DNA of 64,000 bases from positions 1-64,000 of the forward strand of contig NZ_CP113939.1 of the NCBI RefSeq assembly GCF_029392315.1. The letters run 5' to 3'. The position numbers and the translations under genes are program-made. How positions within the stretch are numbered: the stretch's first letter is position 1; every line of letters starts with the position of its first letter. This DNA is from Bifidobacterium sp. ESL0690 (lineage in GTDB: Bacteria > Actinomycetota > Actinomycetes > Actinomycetales > Bifidobacteriaceae). The notes under the pieces are model-generated. The model was not told the DNA's origin and did no database searches. It saw only the letters and a list, made by a program, of their open reading frames with translations. Below, piece after piece: positions 21,575 to 32,500 of this stretch.

Positions 21575-22281
21575 TTCGTGGCATCCTCGGGAGGGTCCGG
21601 TTCGGGTCCGGCAGGCTCGTTGGGTTCGAGGAGCTGTATGGAGTCGGCGATGTGGTTGAATTCCATGGCTCGGGCGAGCAGGTGCTCGGTGGAGGAGGTC
21701 ATGGAGATCATTGCCTCCTTGCCGTGCGCGGGCAAGATGATCGTGACGTTGTATCGGGAATCCGGTGTCTTGGGGTTGGTAAGGTAGCCAAGCATACCGA
21801 TGTCATTGCTGTTGTATGTGCCCTCTTCTGTGAAATCGCTGTAGTGCTTGGTGGCGTATTGGATGATTTCTGCGTTCGGGTTCTTTTCGGTGAGTGTTTG
21901 GCGTAGGGCGGCGAGTCCGGTGTCGGTGTCTTTTTGCCAGGGCCGTTCGCTTGGCTGGGCGATGACGTAAGCCGTATCCGTTTTGCAGCGCAGGACGGTG
22001 ATTTTCGATAGCGCATCAAGTATGAGTTGGATGGTCTTGCCGTCGGGTTTGCCGTCTGGTTCGCTTGGAATTCCGCTAGCTTTTAGTTTGTCGTATATCG
22101 CCAGGTAATCGGCTACCCCCTTGTCGCTGGTCTGGATGGCCGGACGCTGCTCATAGTTGTCCGGCAGCGGTATCGCGACGGCTTCGTCGAGAATGGTTAT
22201 CGTGGTGTCAGTGTTGGGAATGTCGTCTACTTCAGTGCTCATCTGTGCCGTTCTTTTTATGGGTGTCGTCATTTGCATCAA
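21571..22281 (-). CDS. Hypothetical soluble protein of the lipoprotein cassette
   Basis: A 236-residue protein with no signal peptide or membrane segment. It contains CKTDTAYVIAQPSERPWQKD, the stretch DSRYNVTIILPAHGKEAM and an acidic Pro-rich tail (NEPAGPEPDPPEDATK). It is not evidently related to the neighbouring lipoproteins, although it lies between two of them in the same operon. The frame opens at 22281 (TTG), with ATG at 22278, 22272 and 22242 as alternatives; no ribosome site decides between them. Its stop overlaps the next start by 4 nt. A cytoplasmic partner of the lipoproteins is possible but unproven. Confidence 0.65.
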   Translation of the reverse strand: MMQMTTPIKRTAQMSTEVDDIPNTDTTITILDEAVAIPLPDNYEQRPAIQTSDKGVADYLAIYDKLKASGIPSEPDGKPDGKTIQLILDALSKITVLRCKTDTAYVIAQPSERPWQKDTDTGLAALRQTLTEKNPNAEIIQYATKHYSDFTEEGTYNSNDIGMLGYLTNPKTPDSRYNVTIILPAHGKEAMISMTSSTEHLLARAMEFNHIADSIQLLEPNEPAGPEPDPPEDATK

Positions 22282-22302
22282 TTCGGGAATTTTAGCTTTT
22301 GG

Positions 22303-22974
22303 TTATAGGTTGTGCCAGCCGTTGCCTTTGCCGTATGGATCCTGTGACCAGAGGTATTGTCGGGTTGGCTGTCCTGTGTGGCAGTCGTAGAGGTTGATCT
22401 GCATGTCCCATGGTCCGGTGCCGCCGTTCAGGTAGTAGAGGTCGCCGTTGATTTTGGGTATGCTGCCGAGGGTGGTGAGGTATTCCTTGTCGTTGACTTG
22501 GTTGTCGCACCATAGCGAGAGGGTTTTGCCGTCTTTGCTGATCTGCAAGCGGTAGCCGTTGTGTTTTTCCTTGGCGTCTTTGTTGAAGGTCTGTTCGAAT
22601 TCTTTGCGTTCCTTGAGGCCTTCGTTGATTTTGTTTTTCAATTGTTTTTCGGTTGCGGTGGCGATTATGCCACCGTCGGGTGTGGCGTACGCGTCGGTGT
22701 AATCGTCGTGTTGGTCTTTGAGTACTTTGGCCACTTTTTCGGGAGTGTTTCTGTCATTCAGAAACATGTAATTTTTGACGAAGAATTTGTCGTAGGTGAT
22801 GGTTTTGGTTTTGCTTTTGTCGGCATCCTCTTCCTTGGGTGCTGTGTTCTGTGATTGAGCTCTCTGGTTTTCCGTGCTTGGTGTGCCGGTACCGCATCCG
22901 GCAAGAGAAACAGATAAGCATAAAACCGTAATCATCAAGATGATGGTTGATTTAAGTCGTGTTTTTGTATGCAT
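22303..22974 (-). CDS. Lipoprotein, first paralogue of the cassette
   Basis: The ATG at 22974 starts a signal peptide (MHTKTRLKSTIILMITVL) that ends in a clear lipobox LAGC near residue 26. The mature domain shows ITYDKFFVKNYMF and DLYYLNGGTGPWDMQINLY followed by DCHTG, the signature shared by all three paralogues. Identity is highest with the copy at 20894-21574 in the linker (RAQSQNTAPK). It lies 113 nt after the putative effector gene and 21 nt before the soluble gene, within one probable operon. Function unknown; immunity to the putative effector is an inference from order and location. Confidence 0.78.
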   Translation of the reverse strand: MHTKTRLKSTIILMITVLCLSVSLAGCGTGTPSTENQRAQSQNTAPKEEDADKSKTKTITYDKFFVKNYMFLNDRNTPEKVAKVLKDQHDDYTDAYATPDGGIIATATEKQLKNKINEGLKERKEFEQTFNKDAKEKHNGYRLQISKDGKTLSLWCDNQVNDKEYLTTLGSIPKINGDLYYLNGGTGPWDMQINLYDCHTGQPTRQYLWSQDPYGKGNGWHNL

Positions 22975-23087
22975 GATACCGTTCTTTCTAATTGCATTTC
23001 GTTTGGAACGATGGATATAACAAAATTGACAGTCTTCTATCAATGGAATAGATATGCTTCAGAATGCTAATGAACATCAATTTGTGT

Positions 23088-24317
23088 TTATTTCACCGGA
23101 TCAAGTATCCCGGCTGCGATGAGAGATGCAATAAGCCATGCCATGAGCGCGGCTTCGGACATGTTGACGATGGCCTTTGCCATTTGTGGAGTCAACAAGT
23201 GGATGAAAAGATCATCAATGACATAGGTTATTACTACAGCAGGGGCATGTAGGTTTGCCATTGCTGCCTTAATTCGATCTAGGGCTTTCATTACTACAGG
23301 GTCGGTTACTGTAACGGGTGCAGGAGGGTTATTTGGAATATGCCAGTGAAAATCTTTGGTGGTCTGCATTGTGATATCTGTACTGGTGGTGCCATTGGGC
23401 AGTTGGTCTTCAACGGCTGAGGTTATAGTGAGTTCGTGTGTATTGAAATTGAATTTTAAAGCGACTTTTTCGGTCTGACCGTGATCGGTTTTGTGCCATG
23501 ATCCAGTAATAGTGCCTGTTTGTTGGTCGAAATCAACGCCATTGTTGTTGTTATCACTCACCCACCCATTAGTGTCCAGTCTGCCTTCAGTGTCAATGTG
23601 AATACCATTTTTGCTCGCAGAAAGCATGTCTCTAAGTCGGAGTTTTTCGTTCTCAAAAACGTCATCCGGGATATCGAGGGTTATGGTGCCTTTGCCTCCG
23701 TTGTAGTCGGAAACGTGAAAACCGATTATTATTAGCAGTCCCCCGCCGAGGTCCATGGTCCATGTTTCATTGGCTTTGAGGCTCGGCGAGTGGTCGAGCG
23801 CAAACTGCGCAATGGCTTTGAGCGTTTCAACGGCAGTATGAGGGTCTTTCGTTGCGGTGTTCACATCAAGACCTTTGCCGGCAATTTCTGCGAGATATTT
23901 TTCGATGTTGATATAGTCGTTGACTCCTGCTTTGAGTTTCCCGTTGATGTTGGCGGCGGTGAATGAACCTTTTGATTTAATGGTGTCGGTAAGAGCCTTG
24001 AGCTGATTGGTGAAACCATCTATGTCGGCACCGGTTGCCGCAAATTTTGTCATATAACCTCTGGCGTCGCCGTTGACATTGTCCCAGATCTGTTGGATTT
24101 GTTGGCGGGTCGTGTTGTTGATATCTATCAGATGGCTTTCATACTCGTCTTGGCCTTGGAAGACTTTGATACCTTCGTTGATAAGCCAGCCGATGCCAGG
24201 GAATTTGCCGACTCCATCCCAGAATTTATCCTGCCTGCTTCCCTGATCAGCGCACACTTGGTCGACGTCATGCAGGTATTTTTGTTTCGTGCTTTCGCGG
24301 AAGTCTCTGCTTACCAT
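23088..24317 (-). CDS. Putative secreted effector of a type VII-like cassette
   Basis: A 409-residue protein with no N-terminal signal peptide. Residues 1-150 are predicted helical, with alternating charged residues, and contain GWLINEGIKVFQG. Residues about 175-335 look beta-rich (WTMDLGGGLLIIIGFHVSDY, NGGKGTITLDIPDDVF). The last 60 residues are hydrophobic with small residues (AVVITYVIDDLFIHLLT, ALMAWLIASLIAAGILD), possibly membrane-inserting. This order (helical targeting part, then variable C-terminus, preceded by small helical genes) is that of LXG-type polymorphic toxins, but I do not see a clear LXG signature. Alternatives are a structural surface protein or an ESX-like substrate. RBS AGGGGC precedes the ATG at 24317. 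Confidence 0.7.
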   Translation of the reverse strand: MVSRDFRESTKQKYLHDVDQVCADQGSRQDKFWDGVGKFPGIGWLINEGIKVFQGQDEYESHLIDINNTTRQQIQQIWDNVNGDARGYMTKFAATGADIDGFTNQLKALTDTIKSKGSFTAANINGKLKAGVNDYINIEKYLAEIAGKGLDVNTATKDPHTAVETLKAIAQFALDHSPSLKANETWTMDLGGGLLIIIGFHVSDYNGGKGTITLDIPDDVFENEKLRLRDMLSASKNGIHIDTEGRLDTNGWVSDNNNNGVDFDQQTGTITGSWHKTDHGQTEKVALKFNFNTHELTITSAVEDQLPNGTTSTDITMQTTKDFHWHIPNNPPAPVTVTDPVVMKALDRIKAAMANLHAPAVVITYVIDDLFIHLLTPQMAKAIVNMSEAALMAWLIASLIAAGILDPVK

Positions 24318-24393
24318 GGTTTTTGCCCCTGTTGTATTGTCTTGCGGATGTTTTTATCGTGGCTGTCCTGTGCTGTTTCGGTAATCTGCTGTG

Positions 24394-24663
24394 TCAGCCT
24401 TTGAACTGCCAGGAGGCCCTGTCGTCGCTGTTTTTGTAAGAGTTTCGGGCTTTTTCTAGGAAGGTAGCGGTGCTTGAGAACAGATTTTCCATTTGTTGCA
24501 CCATGGTGCTGTACGATTGGTCTACACCGTGTATGGTGTCGATTACCGCACCGCCACCTTGTTTGTCGGCTGCGTTATAAGGAGCACAATCGTTGGCGAG
24601 TATGCGAAGCAGTTTGATGGCATCATCCATAGTGCTGATGCTCATTGATATTGGTTTACCCAT
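24394..24663 (-). CDS. Small helical protein, WXG100-like
   Basis: An 89-residue all-helical protein (MDDAIKLLRILANDC ... MVQQMENLFSSTATFLEKARN). Its size and two-helix pattern resemble WXG100/ESAT-6-like and LXG-associated partner proteins, although the central WxG is not obvious; the middle reads ADKQGGGAVID. Such proteins usually bind the N-terminus of an effector and target it to a type VII secretion system. A strong AGAGGA ribosome site precedes the ATG at 24663. It is 22 nt after the 101-residue gene and 76 nt before the putative effector. Confidence 0.72.
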   Translation of the reverse strand: MGKPISMSISTMDDAIKLLRILANDCAPYNAADKQGGGAVIDTIHGVDQSYSTMVQQMENLFSSTATFLEKARNSYKNSDDRASWQFKG

Positions 24664-24685
24664 TTTTCCTCTTTGCGTTCAATAA

Positions 24686-24991
24686 TCAGTAAAGTGGTTT
24701 GCCGTCGTTTTTGACTTGACTGATAAAATTATCGGTGGCGGTTGAGAAGGATTTTCCAATAGACTGCAGGCGGCGGGACTGGCTGTTGCCGTACAGGCTT
24801 GAGACCACGTTCTTGAAAGCCACGATTGCGTCATGGAATTGGCCTGCGGGCACGCCTTCATCGGCGACGAATTGCAGAATATTCAGATAGTTTTCAAAGA
24901 GGGAATCCACAGACCCTCCCTTGCTGTTGCATGAATTGCCGACCTTGTTGACGTAGCTGTCGTCGATTACCAGATTCGGATCTTCTGCCAT
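24686..24991 (-). CDS. Small helical protein, putative effector-targeting partner
   Basis: A 101-residue mostly helical protein with SLFENYLNILQFVADEGV and FKNVVSSLYGNSQSRRLQ. No family is certain; the size and position match the small alpha-helical partner genes of LXG loci. The ATG at 24991 overlaps the preceding stop as TGATG, showing translational coupling, and has an AAAGGAAAGGGG ribosome site. A GTG three bases upstream is an equal-frame alternative. Confidence 0.72.
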   Translation of the reverse strand: MAEDPNLVIDDSYVNKVGNSCNSKGGSVDSLFENYLNILQFVADEGVPAGQFHDAIVAFKNVVSSLYGNSQSRRLQSIGKSFSTATDNFISQVKNDGKPLY

Positions 24992-25473
24992 CACCGTTCC
25001 CCTTTCCTTTGTGATTCAAGCCTTTGCTGTTTTCTTGCCATTTCCTGCTCTTCCTCTTTGGCTCGTTTCAGCTTTTTCTTGTAATAGGTTTTGTCTTCTT
25101 CGATATCGTCCATCTGACGTCTGCAATCCTTGATTTGCAGTTCCTGCTCTTCGACCTGGCCGTCGATGTGGTGTAGGGTTTCGTCGTAGCTGTCGGCGAC
25201 ATTGATGTAGGGGCTTCCCTGAATTTGGTTGGTCATCATATCGAGGAAAAGCTCGGCTCCGCGGCATTGCGGGGCGTCCTCTCGCAAGCGGTAGAGCGCC
25301 GCACGCCTCTGGTCTTGGCGGTCTTCGAATTCCTGTCGTTGCTGTTTGAGATGACTGCGGATATCTTGACAAGCCGACAGGCTTTGTTCGGCCTCACGGC
25401 GTTGGGCTTCGACCTTCTGGCTTCGCCGCTCGAGGGTGGCCAGTTTGGCGTTGATTGTATCGGAATATGCCAC
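24991..25473 (-). CDS. Coiled-coil protein, first gene of the cassette
   Basis: A 160-residue protein with two long charged coiled-coil halves (about 1-62 and 98-158; KKKLKRAKEEEQEMARKQQ) joined by a shorter segment near SPYINVADSYDE. It lacks a signal peptide and membrane segments. This layout resembles YwqH/DUF5082-like first genes of LXG operons, but the match is structural, not sequence-proven. The GTG start at 25473 has an excellent CGAGGAG ribosome site. It opens an eight-gene minus-strand run extending to 20188. Confidence 0.72.
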   Translation of the reverse strand: MAYSDTINAKLATLERRSQKVEAQRREAEQSLSACQDIRSHLKQQRQEFEDRQDQRRAALYRLREDAPQCRGAELFLDMMTNQIQGSPYINVADSYDETLHHIDGQVEEQELQIKDCRRQMDDIEEDKTYYKKKLKRAKEEEQEMARKQQRLESQRKGER

Positions 25474-25583
25474 GTTGCTCCTCGGACGATCTATTGATAT
25501 TGCAAAAGAAACTCATCAATGTGTTTTATTATATATTGAATTAAATTATTTTATGATAACAATCTTGGGAAGGCGAACATAAT

Positions 25584-25618
25584 AAACCCGCCGACTGACG
25601 TGTGCCAGCGGCGGGTTT
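25584..25618 (-). terminator. Terminator after gdhA
   Basis: Arms AAACCCGCCG (25584-25593) and CGGCGGGTTT (25609-25618) form a GC-rich 10-bp stem. Read on the minus strand it is followed by TTATTATG, fitting termination of gdhA, which ends at 25689. It may also protect the cassette promoter from readthrough. Confidence 0.8.
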
Positions 25619-25688
25619 CGTCGTTACGAGCGTGCGGATTTGCTCAGTAGTCGAACAGATACGCTCGGTTTAGTGGAAGGATATGGGT

Positions 25689-27428
<1,740 letters not shown>

Positions 27429-27932
27429 ATGTTCAAAGGATTCAAGAAATTCATCTCGCGCGGCAACATGATCGACATGGCCGTCGGCGTGGTTATGGGC
27501 GCTGCGGTGACCTCCGTGGTCAATTCGATCGTCAACAGCCTCATCAACCCGCTGATTGCCATGATTTTCGGCAAGCCGAACATGAACAACCTGCTGACCT
27601 TCACCTTCAACCACTCCACCATCTCGTTCGGCGCGATTTTGGGCGCGTTGCTCAACTTCCTGATGATCGCGATCGCCGTCTATTTCTGCATTCTCGTGCC
27701 GATCAACAAGTTTCGCGATATGTCCGAGTCGATTTTCAAGAAGAAAGACGACGAGGACGAGAAGAAGGAGATCAGCACCGACCAGCAGACCGTCGATCTG
27801 TTGAAGGAGATTTCCGCCGAGCTCAAGGACATCAAGTCCGGCAATAATGGCGGAAAACAGATTGGGGATACTGATGGAAGCCAAGCCGCGCATAACAAGG
27901 AAAAAGAAGCTAATGGAAATCAGGCTGAGTGA
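27429..27932 (+). CDS. mscL: Large-conductance mechanosensitive channel MscL
   Basis: MscL opens on hypo-osmotic shock and releases solutes. The N-terminus (FKGFKKFISRGNMIDMAVGVVMGAAVTSVV) is the classical MscL first helix and TM1, and TM2 lies at about 72-92 (GAILGALLNFLMIAIAVYF). After the cytoplasmic bundle comes an extra Asn/Gly/Glu-rich tail of about 30 residues (from about 137) that makes it longer than typical. An AGGAGG ribosome site directly precedes the ATG. Confidence 0.96.
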   Translation: MFKGFKKFISRGNMIDMAVGVVMGAAVTSVVNSIVNSLINPLIAMIFGKPNMNNLLTFTFNHSTISFGAILGALLNFLMIAIAVYFCILVPINKFRDMSESIFKKKDDEDEKKEISTDQQTVDLLKEISAELKDIKSGNNGGKQIGDTDGSQAAHNKEKEANGNQAE

Positions 27933-28269
27933 TAATAAGAGAGGTAATAAAGAAAGAGGTACTGGCGGAGGCCAAGTTTGCAATAATGGCAGCAATGAAG
28001 AAAACGATAATAAACGATAATAAAGAAAGTTAAACCGGCAATGATCCGGCAATAATCTGGCAATGATAATGTAGCCTGGACCCGCAATAATAAACTAGCC
28101 CGAATCGAAGAGAATGATGCAACGCAAACCGCGAAACAGCAGTCTTGCAATACGCTAGCTTTTGCAATACGATAAACTTTGGCAATGGGGGTTACGTTGG
28201 CCCGATTGGTTACTATGCTTGTTTCAACGGGCGTGGCTCGGACTGAGTAAGGGACGGTAGGATTCAGAT
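27933..28269 (+). repeat. AT-rich low-complexity spacer with GGCAATAAT-type repeats
   Basis: A 337-nt stretch without a gene. It is built of imperfect repeats such as GGCAATGAT, CCGGCAATAAT, CTGGCAATGAT and AACGATAATAA. The composition continues that of the mscL tail, so the tail may have extended by slippage. The AraC-gene promoter must lie at its right end. Confidence 0.55.
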
Positions 28270-29271
28270 ATGTTTGTGCGTAACGATTCGCTGAGGAACG
28301 GAAGGCCCGATGACGTGCGTTCCGCGAAACCAGGCGTGAATACGTTGCGTACCAATGCCGCCAATTCCGTCAGAAACTCCGATTACTCCCCCGCCGGCCA
28401 GAACGGCCGTCGCGTCGACACCGCCGATCCCGTAGGCAGCGGACATATCCGCATCGCGGGCGAGCACGCAAGGATTCCTGCGCGTTCCGCCGCGTTCCCC
28501 GAAGTCAGCTTCTCGCACATCACCCTGCCGGCCACTGTCATGGAATGGACCCGCGATGAGTCCACGGCCAAAATGGCCACCATGGTTTTCCTGCTCCACG
28601 GCCACGTCGAAATCAGCACGGCCGAAAACCAGATCTTGAAGCGCCGCCCCGGAGTCTTCCTTATTCCGCCGGAAACCGCGGATGCCGTCTTTAAAACCAG
28701 TGCAACGGCCAACGAGCTCATTGGGGTAAGCCTTTCCTCGCGCCTGTTCGCCACGATTCTTCCTGATTACAAGACCTATTCGATGATGGGGCAGAATTCC
28801 AAGCTCGACGTCGTTTCGCTGCAGCCGCTCCTCGCGTTCGTGGTGAGCGCCTGCAACCTGAACAACCAGCACTCGCAGATGGTCGATACGCTGGAAACCG
28901 TGGCCAACGACGTCGCGCGCTCGCTGCTCATCGCGTGCTTCGGCCAGGGCATGAGCGTGATGCCGTTGATCGAGCGGGTGCGCAAATACGTCGCCGAAAA
29001 CTACACCGATCCTGCGTTGAGTGTCACCAAGACGGCCGAGCATGAGAACGTTTCCGTGCGCACCGTCCAGCTTGCGCTGCAGGAGGCGGATACCAATTTC
29101 ACGGCTTTGGTTCGCAGGGCTCGCACCGAAGCGGCCTTGGAGCTGCGTAAGAGCCAGCCGTCGCTGACGTTGGTGGAAATTGGCGACCGCTGCGGGTTCG
29201 GCTCGGTTTCGTCGCTGCGCCGCGCGTTGAAGATCCATGAGGAAATGGAAGACGACGAAGACGAAGAATGA
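28270..29271 (+). CDS. AraC-family transcriptional regulator
   Basis: A 333-residue regulator. The first 70 residues are disordered. A cupin-like AraC-N domain follows at about 75-150 (FLLHGHVEISTAENQILKRR, then GVFLIPPETADAV). The C-terminal HTH domain is at about 240-320, with LIERVRKYVAENYTDPALSV, SVRTVQLALQEA and IGDRCGFGSVSSLRRALK. The tail is acidic (EMEDDEDEE). The effector and targets are unknown. It is the nearest regulator to the surface-protein cluster, 324 nt upstream and in the same direction, which makes control of that cluster possible but not shown. Confidence 0.88.
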   Translation: MFVRNDSLRNGRPDDVRSAKPGVNTLRTNAANSVRNSDYSPAGQNGRRVDTADPVGSGHIRIAGEHARIPARSAAFPEVSFSHITLPATVMEWTRDESTAKMATMVFLLHGHVEISTAENQILKRRPGVFLIPPETADAVFKTSATANELIGVSLSSRLFATILPDYKTYSMMGQNSKLDVVSLQPLLAFVVSACNLNNQHSQMVDTLETVANDVARSLLIACFGQGMSVMPLIERVRKYVAENYTDPALSVTKTAEHENVSVRTVQLALQEADTNFTALVRRARTEAALELRKSQPSLTLVEIGDRCGFGSVSSLRRALKIHEEMEDDEDEE

Positions 29272-29595
29272 TCGCTCGTAAGTAGCCGTTCTTCAGTGAT
29301 TGTTGTCCATTGATTTTTCCTGATTGATTGTGCTAATTCCGGTGGTCTGTTATGTCCGGGCGTGTCGCTTTCATGTGTAATTTAGTTCATTTCTGTTAAC
29401 TGCCTATTGTATTGCGCAATACATTTTAAAAACCCATTTTGTTATACAACTTATGCATATATGACTTCGCTTGACGCATAATATGCATCTTTTGTAATGC
29501 TGAATACTTTCTTGTGACAAAGTTAAAAGTAGCTGAAAATACTTGAAACAGCTTGCTTCTCGCAAAGTTCTTAGAAAGCGACGGGAGACGAAGAA
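29272..29595 (+). promoter_or_regulatory. Regulatory region upstream of surface-protein cluster, with a 16-bp palindrome
   Basis: This 324-nt AT-rich gap contains TGTATTGCGCAATACA at 29408-29423, a perfect 16-bp palindrome of the size and form bound by dimeric regulators. Downstream lie several ATGCATA words. The first surface-protein gene starts at 29596. The binding protein is unknown; the AraC-type regulator next door usually binds direct repeats rather than palindromes. Confidence 0.5.
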
Positions 29596-32500
29596 GTGCC
29601 TAAGTACTTAACTTCTCACAGAATATACAATAAATTATTCACTAAAATTGCTGCAATTGTCGGTACGATAGCCATGCTGCTGACAGGATTCGTGGCGTTC
29701 ACCAATACCGCCAACGCCATTCCCGCCACCGGCGGCAACGGGCGTATGGGCACGGCCATCAACTGGGTGGAATGGGGCGCGGAAGGCAACGCCATCTCCG
29801 GCTCGAAAGTGACCTGGACCAAGCCTGTTGAGGCGGGCCCCAGCAAGTGGATGTCGACCAGATGCTCGCTGGAGCCGACGGCAGGTGCAACCGATGCGCT
29901 TTCGTCGTCCAACTCCGTGACGGTCTACAGGCCGGGGCACTACGGCGGCGACGGCTTGGGCCAGATGTACTTCGACGGCGCACCGGGTTACGGCAACAAT
30001 ATGAAAATCGGCCTGGCCACCACCAACGACGCCGAAAAGGTGACGTTCGACTTCAGCTGCTCCGCGTATCTGATCAACTCGAGCGGCGACCCGAGCGGCA
30101 ACCTCAACGAATCCACCAACACCTCCGGCAGCGACTTCTTCAACGTCCCGCTGCAGGGTCTGGTCTTCGCCGACGCCGAATCCAACAACTGGACGTATTA
30201 CCAGAGCGAATACATCAAGGCGACCCCGAAGAACGGCACCAGCCCGGCCTGGCGTCTGCTCGACAGCTACCGCACTCCCGGCTGCACCACCAACTCCGTG
30301 GCCGAACTCAAGGGCAGCACGATGCGATTCCGCTCCGATGGCGGCCAGTGCGCCAACTCCGGCGGCACCGGCCCGTCCTCGACGATGTTCCTTCAAGGCT
30401 CCACCAACGCGACGGTGACGCTCAAGGGCGGCGGCAAGACGGCCGTGGCCCTGGGCAGCATCGTCTCCACCGATTTCGGTGACGCACCTGAAAGCTTCGG
30501 TGTGGCCGGTTCCATGTTCCAGCCTTCCTGGCAAGGCGGCGAGCTCGGCAATGGCGACATTCCGAGCACCGATTACAGCACCAAGGACCAGTACGACCCC
30601 GACTCCAGCATGGTCGGTGGCAAGCTTTTCAACCTTTCCGCAGCCAAGGATGGAATGGGCGCCAACGCAAATCTGGTCGCCCAAGCCGAGGCGCCGAGCC
30701 CCAGACTCGGAGCGCATGAGGACGGCGAGGCGTCGCCTCATTTCGATGCCGACGCCGACTGGGATGATGCCAACGGCGATTCGGCCTTCGCCGCAGCCCC
30801 CGGCGATGTGGTCAACGACGAGGATGGCGTCGATATTCCCAGCTCCACCCACGCCATCGATGTGATGCCCGCCGCGGACGGCACATTCAGCCAAAAGGTC
30901 CGCTGTTACGGTTCCGGCGACGTGCGCGGCTGGATCGATTGGAACCACGACGGAACTTTCGAGCCGGATCAGGCGACTTCCAATGCTCAGAGGAACGCCG
31001 AAGCCAGCAACCAGATGGCCTGCACGGCCGACGGCACCTCGTCCACCGGCTATTCCGCGACACTGACCTGGAAGCTACCGGGCGACGCGAAGCGCCAGAT
31101 TTCAAGCCAGGGAGCACCTTCCTATATGCGTTTGCGTATTACAGACCAGAAGGCTCCCGGTTCCAGCAACATCATGGATATGCAGCCGACCGGCATGACC
31201 AGCGGTTCCGGCGAGGTCGAGGATTACAAGGCCGATGTGCATGTTCCCACGATCAGCGTGCTCACCAACATCGCCGGCGATCGTAAGCACGCCGACGACC
31301 AGTTCAACATGACGGTGCACGTCACCAGCAGTGGTCAGGAAATCAACAATGTAACCACCACCGGCAGTGATAACGGCATCCAGCACGTGCAGGTCGGCCC
31401 CAGAAGCGTCGGGCCCGGCTACGAGTACACTCTCGCTTCCAATCTTGCCTCCGGTTCGACCAGCGTTGCGGCCGATTACACCTCATCGGTCAAGTGTATT
31501 GATATCAATAACGGCAACGCCAACGTGCCGATTGACAGCAGCGGCAATCTGACCATGCCCACCAGCTTCGATTCGGATGTGCAGTGCGTGTACCTGAAAA
31601 CGTCGTCTCCCGATCCGGCATTGACTTTGACCACGGTGGTGCACAACAACCACGGCGGCACCAAGCAGGCCAGCGATTTCACCTTCACCGCAACCGCCGA
31701 TGACGGCAATCCCGCGCACGTCTACAACTACCAGAGCACCAACGGCAGCGATTCGCATACCGTGGCTCCCGCCAACTATACGATTGCCGGCTCTGCCGTT
31801 CCCGCTGGCTACAAGGACAACGGCATCACCTATGTTGACGAAAACGGTAACCCATTGACGCTCAGCGCCGCCAAACTCGCGCTCGCCCAAGGCCACAAGG
31901 CATTCGGCTTCCGTGTGCTGGAAGATTTGCCCGGCAAGCTGACACTTAAGACGGAAGTCGACAACGCCAACGGCGGCACCGCAACACCCAACGATTTCCA
32001 GTTCGGCGTGACGCCCGACGGCGGCAATGAAACCGATACGGTCATTTATAACCAAAACGATCAGAAAGAGGTTTCCGCCAACAAGTACACGGTGGTCGGC
32101 TCCGCGCTTCCCGGTTACGTTCAGATGGGCGACATCACCTACACCGACGACGCTACTGGCAATCCCCTGACCCCGAGCGAGGCGCAGATCGCCATCGCCA
32201 ACGGCCAGTCGGTCACCGGTGTGCGCAAGGTGGCCAGCAAACCCGCAAGCCTCACCATCAAAACCGTGGTTCGCGGCGGCAGCGCGGTTCCCGCAGACTT
32301 CCCCGTAACGGCCACCCCGGCTGGTGGCTCCGCGGTTCCCATGCCCGACAGCACCTCTCATCTCTTCCCCGGCAGCAACTACGAAGTCGCCACGGACATG
32401 AGCGCCCGCCCCGGCTACACCATCAGCAGCGATCTGAAGTGCGTGCTGAACGATTCCGTGCCGCTGCCTCTGGCAAGTGGCAAGGTCCCGCTCAACTACG

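Noticed and set aside
20188..25473. Complete type VII secretion system
   Set aside because: No FtsK/SpoIIIE-type ATPase, EccB/EssB or other membrane component is present; only putative substrates and partners are seen.
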